NCBI GenBank assembly: GCA_964511185.1
Contig: CAZEDU010000072.1
Span: 1 to 25,677 of the forward strand
Reading direction: 5' to 3'
DNA from: CAZEDU01 sp964511185
GTDB lineage: Bacteria > Myxococcota > Myxococcia > Myxococcales > Myxococcaceae
DNA: 25,677 nt
Shown here: positions 1 through 7,189 of the stretch, piece after piece
Position numbering within the stretch: the first letter of the stretch is position 1
Layout: each line of letters opens with the position of its first letter
Made by a program: the position numbers and the translations under genes
The notes under the pieces: model-generated
What the model saw: the letters and a program-made list of their open reading frames with translations, nothing else
What the model was told of the DNA's origin: nothing
Database searches by the model: none

Positions 1-511
1 ACGGGATCACGCCGTTGAGCGGGAACTCGGCGGGCTGGTTGCGCGCGTAGGAGCTGTCGAACTCGCTGCCGTTCACCAGCGTGCCGCGGTAGTGCACCTT
101 CACGCGATCGGCCGCCTTCGGCTGAGCCCCGGTGCCCGCCTTCTGCTCGACGTACACGAGCCCGGACGCCAGCTGCTCGGCGCCGGACTCCTTCGCCGCC
201 TTCTCGACGTGCGCCTTGCCGACCTCTTCGTTGCGCTTCTGCGCGAAGCCGCTCAGCTTGCCCGCGTACTCTTCGATCGCGACCGCCGGCTTGGCCCCGC
301 TCAGCTGATCCTCGATGCCGCGCTGAATGATTTTCAGCTCGTCCTTGTTCAGGTTGAACGCCTGCATCTGCTGCCCGGCGATCAACCCGAGCGCGTAGAC
401 CGTCTTCTGATCTTCGGTCTCGAGCGGCCCGGTCGACGCCTTCGCCTTGTCCTTCGCGCAGCCCGCGGCCAACGCGAGCGCCATCACGGTCAGAAGTAGA
501 GTCTGTCGCAT
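1..511 (-). CDS. FKBP-type peptidyl-prolyl isomerase, lipoprotein (3' part outside window)
   Basis: Reading the minus strand from ATG at 511 gives about 170 residues before the window edge. The start is MRQTLLLTVMALALAAGC, a lipoprotein signal with lipobox LAAGC, so the protein should be anchored in the envelope, probably the outer membrane. Residues about 35-110 match the helical FKBP_N dimerisation domain of Mip/FklB/FkpA-type proteins. From about 120 the FKBP fold begins (VKVHYRGTLVNGSEFDSSY). The C-terminal half of the FKBP domain, with most of the active-site pocket, lies beyond position 1. It is downstream of, and 11 bases from, a close paralogue at 523-1209, with an AAGGAA ribosome site in the gap, so the two are probably co-transcribed. 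Inferred role: folding of exported proteins by proline isomerisation. Confidence 0.9.
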   Translation of the reverse strand, partial: MRQTLLLTVMALALAAGCAKDKAKASTGPLETEDQKTVYALGLIAGQQMQAFNLNKDELKIIQRGIEDQLSGAKPAVAIEEYAGKLSGFAQKRNEEVGKAHVEKAAKESGAEQLASGLVYVEQKAGTGAQPKAADRVKVHYRGTLVNGSEFDSSYARNQPAEFPLNGVIP

Positions 512-522
512 GTCTTGGTTCC

Positions 523-1209
523 TTATTTCTTGGGAGCGTCGCTCGGGGTCGCCGGCGCGGCGGCGCCCTTGACCTCGAGCAGCTCGACGTCGAACACCAG
601 CGTCGCCATGGGCGGAATGCCTGCGCGCGGCTGACCGCGCTCACCGTACGCGATGGCGCCGGGACAAACCAGCTTCGCCTTGCCGCCCACCTTCATCTTC
701 TGCAGGCCCTCGGTCCAGCACGGAATCACGTTGCCCAGCGGGAACTCCGTCGGCTCGTTTCGCGAGTACGAGCTGTCGAACTCGTTCCCGTTGATCAGCG
801 CGCCGCGGTAGTGGACCTTGACCGTGTCTTCCTTCTTCGGCGCCGCGCCGGTGCCGGCCTTCTGCTCGATGTACACGAGCCCCGACGCCGTTTTCTGAGC
901 GCCTTTCTCCTTCGCGGCCTTCTCCTCGTAGGCCTTGCCCGCGGTCTCATTGCGCGTGCGCGCGAACGCCTCGAGCTTGGGGCCGTACTCCTGCATCGAC
1001 ACCTGTGCCTTCGCGCCGGAGAGCTGGTCTTGAATGCCGCGCAGCACGATCTGCAGGTCCGCCTTGCTCAGCTGAAAGACGCCGAGCTGCTGACCGGTCA
1101 TCAGCCCAATCGTGTAGAGCATCTTCTCGTCGTCGGTCTTGAGCGCCTGCGCCGACGCGACCCCGGCGCTCAAGCAGAGCGCCACTGCCGCCACCCACTG
1201 CCTTTGCAT
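523..1209 (-). CDS. FKBP-type peptidyl-prolyl isomerase, periplasmic
   Basis: The protein has 228 residues. It starts with a Sec signal peptide (MQRQWVAAVALCLSAGVASA) and no lipobox cysteine, so it is expected to be soluble in the periplasm. Residues about 25-105 form an FKBP_N-like helical region. Residues about 125-215 form the FKBP domain, with VKVHYRGALINGNEFDSS, EGLQKMKVGGKAKL, the YGERG loop and the closing strand LVFDVELLEV. The tail is Ala/Pro/Lys-rich. It is the first gene of a two-gene minus-strand unit with the lipoprotein paralogue and is divergent from the M16 peptidase pair, with 97 bases between the two starts. The FkpA/FklB-like assignment comes from domain order; exact orthology was not tested. 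Confidence 0.93.
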   Translation of the reverse strand: MQRQWVAAVALCLSAGVASAQALKTDDEKMLYTIGLMTGQQLGVFQLSKADLQIVLRGIQDQLSGAKAQVSMQEYGPKLEAFARTRNETAGKAYEEKAAKEKGAQKTASGLVYIEQKAGTGAAPKKEDTVKVHYRGALINGNEFDSSYSRNEPTEFPLGNVIPCWTEGLQKMKVGGKAKLVCPGAIAYGERGQPRAGIPPMATLVFDVELLEVKGAAAPATPSDAPKK

Positions 1210-1215
1210 GAATTC

Positions 1216-1261
1216 TCACTTTCGAAGTGAATGAGCGGCGGTCCTTAGCAGTTCACCGCCG
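1216..1261. promoter_or_regulatory. Inverted repeats in the FKBP/M16 divergent intergenic region
   Basis: Two inverted repeats lie in the 97 bases between the divergent starts. The first is TCACTT-TCG-AAGTGA (1216-1230, perfect arms of 6). The second is CGGCGGT (1236-1242) with ACCGCCG (1255-1261), perfect arms of 7 spaced by 12. Either could bind a dimeric regulator acting on both directions. The first is 6 bases upstream of the FKBP start codon, so it could instead be a hairpin in that mRNA leader. No convincing -35/-10 pair was seen here. Confidence 0.35.
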
Positions 1262-1306
1262 ATTTCGCTCGCGTCGTGTGGATTCAACCGCTCTCATGAG
1301 GACCTT

Positions 1307-2806
1307 ATGACCGTCCGTGCCTTCGCAGCGTTGATCGCCTTACTGATGACGCCGGGCTGGGCCCTCGCCGCCGAAGGGGAGCTGCGCGCCGCGGTGAAGG
1401 AGCACCGGCTGAAGAATGGGATGAAGTGGCTCATTGTCGAGCGGCGCCACGCCCCCGTCTTCACCGGGTTCGTTCGCCTGCGCGTCGGCGGCGCCGACGA
1501 AGAGCCTGGCTACACGGGGCTCGCTCACCTGTTCGAGCACATGGCCTTCAAGGGGACGCCCGTCTTGGGCACCACCGACTTCGAGGCGGAGAAGCGGCTG
1601 CTTCGGCAGATCGCGGACGTGGGGGATCGCCTCTCGGTGCTGGAGCGGGCGGGGAAGGGCGACACCGAGGACGCCCAGTCGCTGCGCGCGCAGCTCAAGA
1701 AGCTCTCGGAGGAGCAATCGAAGATCACCGATGAGAACGCGCTCGCGACGCTGTATCAGCTCAACGGCGGCGTGGGCCTCAACGCGACGACCGACAAGGA
1801 TCTCACCAGCTACTTCGTGAGCCTGCCGCGCAACCGCCTCGAGCTGTGGATGATGGTCGAGGCCCAGCGCATGGTCTCGCCCGTGCTGCGCGACTTCTAC
1901 ACCGAGCGCGACGTCGTCTCGGAGGAGCGCCGCATGAGCATCGACTCGAACCCCGTCGGCGTCATGTACGAGGAGCTGACGCAGCTCGCGTTCACCATGA
2001 GCCCGTACCGGTGGCCCACCGTCGGCTACTCCGAAGATCTGGCGGCGATGACGCTCGAGCGGGCCACCGCCTTCCACCGCAAGTTCTACGTCCCCGGCAA
2101 CGCCGTCGGCTGCCTGGTCGGCGACGTCTCGTTCGAGGAGGTCGTGCCGATGCTCGAGCGGACGTTCGGGGCGATCCCGGCCGGTCCCCCTCCGCCCGCC
2201 CCCGAGTTCGCCGAGCCGCCCGAGCGCGCGAGCCGAAGGTCGACCGTCTTCTTCGACGCGAGCCCGCGCCTGATGATGGCGTTCCGGAAGCCTCCGCCGC
2301 CCGAGCGCGACGACTACATCTTCGACGTGCTTCAGGTGCTGCTCTCGGAAGGGCGCACCAGCCGGCTCCACCGGCGGCTGGTGTTGAAGGACCGCATCGC
2401 TCAGGACGTCGGCACCTTCGGCGCGCCGGGCTCTCGAATGGAGAACTTGTTCGTCTTCGTCGCCACGCCGCTCAAGGGCGTCTCCACCGCGCAGCTCGAG
2501 AAGGCGATCTTCTCGGAGCTCGATCGGCTCAAGGCCGAGCCGATCAGCGAGCGCGAGCTGCAGAAGGTCCGCAACCGCGTGAGCGCCGACCACGCCCGCT
2601 CGCTCGACGGCAACCAGCGCCTGGCGAGCACCTTGTCCCAGGCCGACGCGATCGTCGGCGACTGGCGCTACGTCTTCGATCACCCGAAGGTCATCGAGTC
2701 CATCACCCCCGCGGACGTCCAGCGGGTCGCGCGCACCTACTTCACGCCGGAGCGGGCGGTGATCGTCGAGCTTGCCCGCCCAGAGAAGAAGGAGGTGGCG
2801 AAATGA
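1307..2806 (+). CDS. M16 family zinc metallopeptidase, catalytic subunit
   Basis: The protein has 499 residues with a signal peptide (MTVRAFAALIALLMTPGWALAA), so it is exported to the periplasm. The inverzincin motif HxxEH is intact as H74-L-F-E77-H78. The third zinc ligand is probably E185 in WMMVEAQRM. The span between them is longer than in pitrilysin because of a charged, probably coiled-coil insertion at about 95-145, which is seen in a bacterial M16 subgroup. The second, non-catalytic M16_C half lies at about 230-430. GAGGACCTT precedes the ATG and sets the start. The stop overlaps the next M16 gene by ATGA, so the two are translationally coupled and probably form a heterodimer, as in known alpha/beta M16B pairs. 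The substrate is unknown. Confidence 0.92.
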   Translation: MTVRAFAALIALLMTPGWALAAEGELRAAVKEHRLKNGMKWLIVERRHAPVFTGFVRLRVGGADEEPGYTGLAHLFEHMAFKGTPVLGTTDFEAEKRLLRQIADVGDRLSVLERAGKGDTEDAQSLRAQLKKLSEEQSKITDENALATLYQLNGGVGLNATTDKDLTSYFVSLPRNRLELWMMVEAQRMVSPVLRDFYTERDVVSEERRMSIDSNPVGVMYEELTQLAFTMSPYRWPTVGYSEDLAAMTLERATAFHRKFYVPGNAVGCLVGDVSFEEVVPMLERTFGAIPAGPPPPAPEFAEPPERASRRSTVFFDASPRLMMAFRKPPPPERDDYIFDVLQVLLSEGRTSRLHRRLVLKDRIAQDVGTFGAPGSRMENLFVFVATPLKGVSTAQLEKAIFSELDRLKAEPISERELQKVRNRVSADHARSLDGNQRLASTLSQADAIVGDWRYVFDHPKVIESITPADVQRVARTYFTPERAVIVELARPEKKEVAK

Positions 2807-4290
2807 AGGCGCGACTTCTCGCTGTCCTGCTCCTGACGGCCCTGGGCTGCGCCTCGTCGCACCGAGGTGTGGCCACCGAGCGGATGCCGGGGCTGGAAGG
2901 AGAGCCCGCCGGGGTCGGCTATTTCCCGCTGCCGCAAGGCCTCGCCGTCGATCCCAAGACCCTGCCGATCCAGCCGCTCGACTTCTCGGTGGTGAAGCCC
3001 GAGCGCGTCACCTTGGAGAACGGGCTCACCGTTTACTTCGCGGAGGATCGCGCGGCGCCGCTCGTCACCATCCGCGCGCTCGTCGCCAACGGCAGCTACG
3101 ACGACCCACAAGACAAGCTGGGCCTGGCCAACCTCACCTTCGACCTGATGACCTCGGGCGGCGCCGGCGCGCTCGACGCCGACGCGCTCGACGAGCTGTT
3201 CGAGTTCCACGCCGCCGACGTCGGCGGGGGAGCGGGCGACGAGTTCTCGAGCGTGAACATCAGCATGCGGTCGCAGGATCTCCAGACGCTCTTCCCGCGC
3301 TTCGTCGACGTGCTGCTCCGGCCGCGCTTCCAGAAAGACCGGTTCGACGTCGCGGTGAACCGCTTCGTCGAGGCGGTGCGGCGTCGCCCCGACAACCCGG
3401 CCGACCTGGCCTCGCGCGCGATGCGCAAGGCGATCCATGGGCCGGACTCCGTCTTCGGGCGCGAGGCGGTGGAGCGCACGCTCCGGGCGGTCCGCGTCGC
3501 GGATCTGCAGGCGTTTCACCGGCGCGCGGTCGTGCCCCGCGGGACGCGCCTGCTCGTCTCGGGTGACTTCGACAAGGACGCGATGCGCGCGCTCATCCAA
3601 GCGTCGCTCGGGAGCTGGAAGGGGGAGCCGCCCAGGCCGCGCACCTTCCCGGCCTCCGCGCCGCTGAAGCGCCGCGTCTTCGTGGTGCCCAAGCCGCTCG
3701 CGCAGTCGAAGATCCGCATCGGCGGCCACGGGTATCAGCGCCTGTCGCCGCAGGAGTACTCGATGCGCGTCGTCGGCACCGCGCTCGGCAGCTTCGGCGT
3801 CGGCCGGCTCTACCGCGAGGTGCGCGACACGCAGGGCCTGGCGTATTCGGCGTTCGCGATGGTGGCGCCCGGGCCGACGACGGGCATGTTCCTCGCGGGC
3901 GCCGACACGCGCCCGGAGACGGCGGCGAAGGCCATCGAGGCCTCGCTCAACATCATCGGGGAGATCACCGGGCCCAAGCCGATCTCGCAGCAGGAGATCT
4001 CCATCGCCTCCGACATGTTCCTGAACTCGTTCGCCTTCCGCTTCGACTCCGCGGAGAAGATCGTGCGCGAGAAGGCGATCTTCGATCTTCAGGGCTACCC
4101 GGACGACTACCTCGACAACTACCGGCGCAACATCGCCGCGGTGAACCCGCAGTCCGCGCTCGAGGCGGCCAAGACGATCGGTCAGCTCGACGCGCTCCAA
4201 ATCGTCGTCGTGGGTCCCCCCGATAAAATGGGCGACCTCTCGCGGTTCGGTCCGGTCACCGTCATCCACGACGTGGAGGCCTTCCGCTGA
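2803..4290 (+). CDS. M16 family peptidase-like lipoprotein, non-catalytic subunit
   Basis: The protein has 495 residues and starts at the ATG overlapping the previous stop. MKARLLAVLLLTALGC carries a lipobox (TALGC), predicting a lipid-anchored protein. The fold follows M16: an N-terminal domain from about 65 (VTLENGLTVYFAEDRAAP) and a C-terminal domain containing RDTQGLAYSAF, the Arg/Tyr substrate-binding segment typical of the non-catalytic partner. At the place of HxxEH it reads LGLANLTFDLM, so the metal ligands are absent. It is therefore most likely the beta subunit that completes the chamber with the upstream catalytic protein, holding the complex at a membrane. Lipidation and partnership are inferred. 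Confidence 0.9.
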   Translation: MKARLLAVLLLTALGCASSHRGVATERMPGLEGEPAGVGYFPLPQGLAVDPKTLPIQPLDFSVVKPERVTLENGLTVYFAEDRAAPLVTIRALVANGSYDDPQDKLGLANLTFDLMTSGGAGALDADALDELFEFHAADVGGGAGDEFSSVNISMRSQDLQTLFPRFVDVLLRPRFQKDRFDVAVNRFVEAVRRRPDNPADLASRAMRKAIHGPDSVFGREAVERTLRAVRVADLQAFHRRAVVPRGTRLLVSGDFDKDAMRALIQASLGSWKGEPPRPRTFPASAPLKRRVFVVPKPLAQSKIRIGGHGYQRLSPQEYSMRVVGTALGSFGVGRLYREVRDTQGLAYSAFAMVAPGPTTGMFLAGADTRPETAAKAIEASLNIIGEITGPKPISQQEISIASDMFLNSFAFRFDSAEKIVREKAIFDLQGYPDDYLDNYRRNIAAVNPQSALEAAKTIGQLDALQIVVVGPPDKMGDLSRFGPVTVIHDVEAFR

Positions 4291-4306
4291 CGGCGGGTCG
4301 ATTTTC

Positions 4307-4334
4307 TTGACCGATCGCGGTTCGCTTCTACGCT
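4307..4334 (+). promoter_or_regulatory. Possible sigma70-type promoter for the PilZ gene
   Basis: TTGACC (4307-4312), a 16-base spacer and TACGCT (4329-4334) lie in the 105-base gap after the M16 pair and 62 bases before the PilZ start. The -10 box is weak. The call leans on TTGAC-type boxes recurring ahead of other transcription units in this window. Confidence 0.4.
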
Positions 4335-4395
4335 CTCGAACATCTCACTTCATCGATGCAGCGGCGTGTTGCGGCCGCTGCCGAAAGGAAGCGCG

Positions 4396-4722
4396 ATGGG
4401 CGAAAAGCGTAAGGTTGGAAGAGTCCCCCTCGACATCTACCTGAACAAGTACGTGGCGGGCGTGCCCTACATGGCCCGCGCCTCCGACATCAGCCCGGAA
4501 GGGCTCAGCTTGGCGCACCTGATCGAGCCGCAGGCCGCCGGCAAGCGCGTGGGCCTGCAGTTCCAGCTCCCCGGCACCGAAGAGGTCATCTACGCCGAAG
4601 GCGAAGTGGTGCGCGAATGGGTGGAGTCGGGTGAAGAAGGCTCGGGTGTGCGCTTCACGCTCCTCACCGAGCGACACCGCCGAATGATCAACCAGTACGT
4701 GGCCAACCACGACTCGAAGTGA
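4396..4722 (+). CDS. PilZ domain protein (predicted c-di-GMP binding)
   Basis: The protein has 108 residues and is a single PilZ domain, predicted cytoplasmic. Both c-di-GMP binding motifs are intact: RxxxR as R5-K-V-G-R9, and DxSxxG as D31-I-S33-P-E-G36. The remaining beta-barrel strands include GLQFQLPG and GEGSGVRFTLL. The start at 4396 is chosen because GAAAGGAAG lies five bases upstream. The in-frame GTG at 4366 has no ribosome site and would add ten residues absent from the domain. It is a monocistronic-looking adaptor gene between two envelope operons. In myxobacteria such small PilZ proteins relay c-di-GMP to motility, polysaccharide or other machinery; the partner cannot be told from sequence. 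Confidence 0.88.
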   Translation: MGEKRKVGRVPLDIYLNKYVAGVPYMARASDISPEGLSLAHLIEPQAAGKRVGLQFQLPGTEEVIYAEGEVVREWVESGEEGSGVRFTLLTERHRRMINQYVANHDSK

Positions 4723-4749
4723 CGCGCGTTCGCGGGGGCGCGTGTGTTC

Positions 4750-4779
4750 TTGACACCGCCAAGGGGCCATCGGTTGAAT
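4750..4779 (+). promoter_or_regulatory. Predicted sigma70-type promoter of the LPP20/FlgT-like operon
   Basis: A perfect TTGACA (4750-4755) is followed after 18 bases by TTGAAT (4774-4779). It sits 27 bases after the PilZ gene and 55 bases before the GTG start at 4834. The -10 box overlaps a perfect palindrome (4775-4796), a usual place for an operator. Confidence 0.55.
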
Positions 4780-4796
4780 CGTCGGTCGACGATTCA
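4775..4796. promoter_or_regulatory. 22-base palindrome over -10/+1, candidate operator
   Basis: The arms TGAATCGTCG and CGACGATTCA (10 bases each, perfect complements) flank a central GT. The site covers the predicted -10 box and transcription start of the four-gene operon beginning at 4834. The position suits repression by a dimeric regulator. A hairpin role, such as ending PilZ transcription, is less likely because no T-run follows. Confidence 0.5.
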
Positions 4797-4833
4797 GTCC
4801 TGTTCCCTGCCGTTCACCTGAAGGGATCCCCCC

Positions 4834-5643
4834 GTGAAACGCTCTGTTTTGACGCTCGCACTCGCGATGTCGCTGAGTGCATTCGCGCAGCCCAACGACG
4901 CGACGAAAGGTGACCCGAAGCCCGCGCCGGGCGTGAATTGGCAGGGCCAGGTGGTGAAGGCGACGGGCGCCGGCGCGCCGGACATGAAGGCCGCCAACCC
5001 GGCCCAGGCGCGGCTCGGCGCCGAGAAAGCGGCCCAGCTCGACGCGTTCCGAAACCTGCTCCAACAGGTCAAAGGCATTCAGGTCAGCGCGGGGAAGACC
5101 GTCGGCCAGGCGATGGAGCGGGACGAGGTCCGCGCCAAGGTCGAAGGCGTCATCCGCGGCTACAAGATCACCGGCAAGCGCTACTTCTCGGACAGCGGCG
5201 TCGAGGTCGACGTCGAGGTCCCGCTCGCCGCGCTCACCGAGCTCTTCGCCGATCCGCCCGCGAGCGACAGCGCGCTGGTCAAGGCGGGGGAGCCGAAGAA
5301 CACCGGCCTCGTCATCGACGCGAGCGGGCTGGAGGTGACGCCCGCGCTCTCGCCGCGCGTGCTCGACGAGGCCGGCAAGCCGCTCTACGGCGCCGAGTAC
5401 CTGTCGGCCGACGCGCGGAAGCAGAACGCCGTGGCCGGCTACGCGAGCAGCCTCGACGAGGCGAAGAAGAACGCGAAGATCGGTGACAAGCCGCTCGTGC
5501 TGAAGGCCGCCAAGGCGCAGGGCAGCGACGTGGTGCTCTCGGCCGCCGACGCCAAGAAGCTCACCGAGGCGAACAACAGCTACTTGGCCGAGGGCCGGGT
5601 GGTGATCGTCACCAGCGTCTCCCCGAAAGGAAGTGCGAAGTGA
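4834..5643 (+). CDS. Exported LPP20/FlgT-N-like protein
   Basis: The protein has 269 residues and starts at GTG 4834 behind AAGGGA seven bases upstream. MKRSVLTLALAMSLSAFAQ is a signal peptide without a lipobox. Residues about 35-135 resemble the LPP20/FlgT N-terminal fold: an opening beta strand (WQGQVVKATGAGAP), a long helix with A..KAAQLDAFRNLLQQVKGI, then VEVDVEVPLAAL. The C-terminal half (about 150-262: TGLVIDASGLEVTPALSPRV and the final strand VVIVTSVSP) looks like a separate beta-rich domain I do not recognise. It is first in a four-gene operon and its stop overlaps the next start by GTGA. LPP20-type domains occur in outer-membrane lipoproteins and flagellar outer-membrane factors; the function here is unknown. 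Confidence 0.8.
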   Translation: MKRSVLTLALAMSLSAFAQPNDATKGDPKPAPGVNWQGQVVKATGAGAPDMKAANPAQARLGAEKAAQLDAFRNLLQQVKGIQVSAGKTVGQAMERDEVRAKVEGVIRGYKITGKRYFSDSGVEVDVEVPLAALTELFADPPASDSALVKAGEPKNTGLVIDASGLEVTPALSPRVLDEAGKPLYGAEYLSADARKQNAVAGYASSLDEAKKNAKIGDKPLVLKAAKAQGSDVVLSAADAKKLTEANNSYLAEGRVVIVTSVSPKGSAK

Positions 5644-6839
5644 AGACCAGCACGCTCTCGAAGGTCCTCCTCGCCACGCTGGCGCTCAGCGCGACCGCGT
5701 GGGCCAAGCCGCCCGAGTTCGTCACGAAGGAGGTCACCGGCGAGGCCGCCATCGTCAACGGCGACGAGGCGAAGGCCGAGAAAGAGGCCCGCGAGCAGGC
5801 GCTCCGCACCGCCGTCGAGCAGGTCGCGGGGCTCCTCATCTCGTCGGACACGATCACCCAGAACAACCAGCTCCTGCGCGACCGCGTCTTCGCCAACACC
5901 TCGGGCTACGTGCGGAAGCACGAGGTGCTCTCGAAGGTGAAAGAGAAGGGCGTGATGAAGGTCACGGTCCGCGCCGAGGTCGGCACCGTGGCGCTCGACA
6001 AGGATCTGGTCGCCGTGCAGTCGCTCATCTCGCGCATGGGCAACCGGCGGCTGGTCATCCTCTTGAGCGAGGACGCGGTCGACTCCAACAAGGTCGTCAC
6101 CTCCAGCAAGGTGCTCACCACCGTGCTGACCGACGCGTTCAAGAAGGACGGCTGGACGATCATCGACCCCAGCTTCGCGGCCGGAAAGCTCAAGCTCGAG
6201 TCGGGCGTCGCCCTCTCCACCCCCGAGATGAAGGAGATCGAGAAGCTCACCAACGCGGATTACATCCTCAAGGGCCGGGTGACGTTCCGCTACCAGCCGC
6301 CCAACAAGAGCGGCATCGCGCCCGAGGTCGACGCGCAGGGCAACCAGATCATGTTCAACGTCACCGGCGAGTACGACCTGGCGTTCTTCGCCACCGACAG
6401 CGGAGACCAGCTCAAGCAGTACGCGGGCAAGTTCAACACCGGTGACATGGGCAAGAAGGGCTCGAACGTCATCTCCTACGAGCGCACCGCCTTCGACATC
6501 TCGCGCGCCCACGGCGAGAAGATCCTCTCTGAGTTCCGCGGCGCGATCCTCGAGAGCCTGCGCGACGCCGAGATGAACGGCAACCGGGTGGTCGTCAGCG
6601 TCAAGGGGCTGCCGGACTACGCGGCGGTGCAGGACTTCAAGAAGGCGGTCGGGGTCATCTCGAACGTCCGCGAGGTCCGCCCGGGGCAGTTCGGCGGCGG
6701 CAAGGCCGAGTTCGACATCGTCTTCGTGGGCACCACCGACGATCTCGCCGACAAGATCAGCGCGGCCACCTTCAAGCGGAAGAAGCTCTCGGTCACCGGC
6801 GTGACGGGCAACACGCTGGAGGTCACCGTCGCCAAGTGA
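5640..6839 (+). CDS. Exported FlgT-like protein
   Basis: The protein has 399 residues and starts at GTG 5640 with GAAAGGAAG upstream, overlapping the previous stop. Signal peptide: MKTSTLSKVLLATLALSATAWA. Residues about 30-120 match the FlgT N-terminal pattern: GEAAIVNGDEAKAEKEAREQ, a helix with LRTAVEQVAGLLISS, and a strand with MKVTVRAEVG. The middle part (about 135-225) has a TolB/CsgG-like layout: RRLVILLSEDA, a helix, WTIIDPSF, then NADYILKGRVTFRY. The C-terminal part (about 318-375) holds VVVSVKGLPDY and AEFDIVFVG. FlgT proper is a flagellar H-ring protein of Vibrio; no flagellar gene is present here, so a non-flagellar envelope role is more likely. It is coupled to the upstream LPP20-like gene and the downstream PEGA gene. 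Confidence 0.8.
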   Translation: MKTSTLSKVLLATLALSATAWAKPPEFVTKEVTGEAAIVNGDEAKAEKEAREQALRTAVEQVAGLLISSDTITQNNQLLRDRVFANTSGYVRKHEVLSKVKEKGVMKVTVRAEVGTVALDKDLVAVQSLISRMGNRRLVILLSEDAVDSNKVVTSSKVLTTVLTDAFKKDGWTIIDPSFAAGKLKLESGVALSTPEMKEIEKLTNADYILKGRVTFRYQPPNKSGIAPEVDAQGNQIMFNVTGEYDLAFFATDSGDQLKQYAGKFNTGDMGKKGSNVISYERTAFDISRAHGEKILSEFRGAILESLRDAEMNGNRVVVSVKGLPDYAAVQDFKKAVGVISNVREVRPGQFGGGKAEFDIVFVGTTDDLADKISAATFKRKKLSVTGVTGNTLEVTVAK

Positions 6840-7189
6840 TCCACTGGGCCGGTTGGGTCGCCCTGGCGTGTTGCCTGGGCTGCGCGCGGCGTGAGCCTGC
6901 TTCGGTCGCCAAGGCGCAAGAGGTGCTCGAGGAGGCGCGCATGCAACCTGGCAATCTCCGAATCGACTGCCAGCCGCCCGGGGCCGAGCTGCGAATCGAC
7001 GGCGTCCCCATGGGCCACTGCCGCGACTTCGGGCTCGAGCGCCCGATCACGCTCAAGGAAGGGATGCGGATCGTCGAGGTCACCCACGCCGGGTATCTGC
7101 CGTACCGCGTCCACGTGGATCCGCGGGGGACGCGCGCCACGCTACAAGTCGAGCTGAAGCCACAGGCCGGTCAGGGAGCCAAGCCATGA
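6836..7189 (+). CDS. PEGA domain lipoprotein
   Basis: The protein has 117 residues and starts at GTG 6836 in a GTGA overlap with the FlgT-like gene. MIHWAGWVALACCLGC gives a short lipoprotein signal with a lipobox-like CCLGC. Residues about 39-110 form one PEGA domain: GNLRIDCQPPGAELRIDGVP, a GHC segment, LKEGMRIVEVTHAGYLPY, and a final strand ATLQVELKP. PEGA domains are small beta folds found in surface or envelope proteins. The stop overlaps the FecR-domain gene by ATGA. Lipidation, and hence its membrane, is inferred; the molecular role is unknown. Confidence 0.82.
   Translation: MIHWAGWVALACCLGCARREPASVAKAQEVLEEARMQPGNLRIDCQPPGAELRIDGVPMGHCRDFGLERPITLKEGMRIVEVTHAGYLPYRVHVDPRGTRATLQVELKPQAGQGAKP

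Noticed and set aside
4366..4395. GTG 4366 as the start of the PilZ gene
   Set aside because: It has no ribosome site, and GAAAGGAAG stands at proper distance from ATG 4396.
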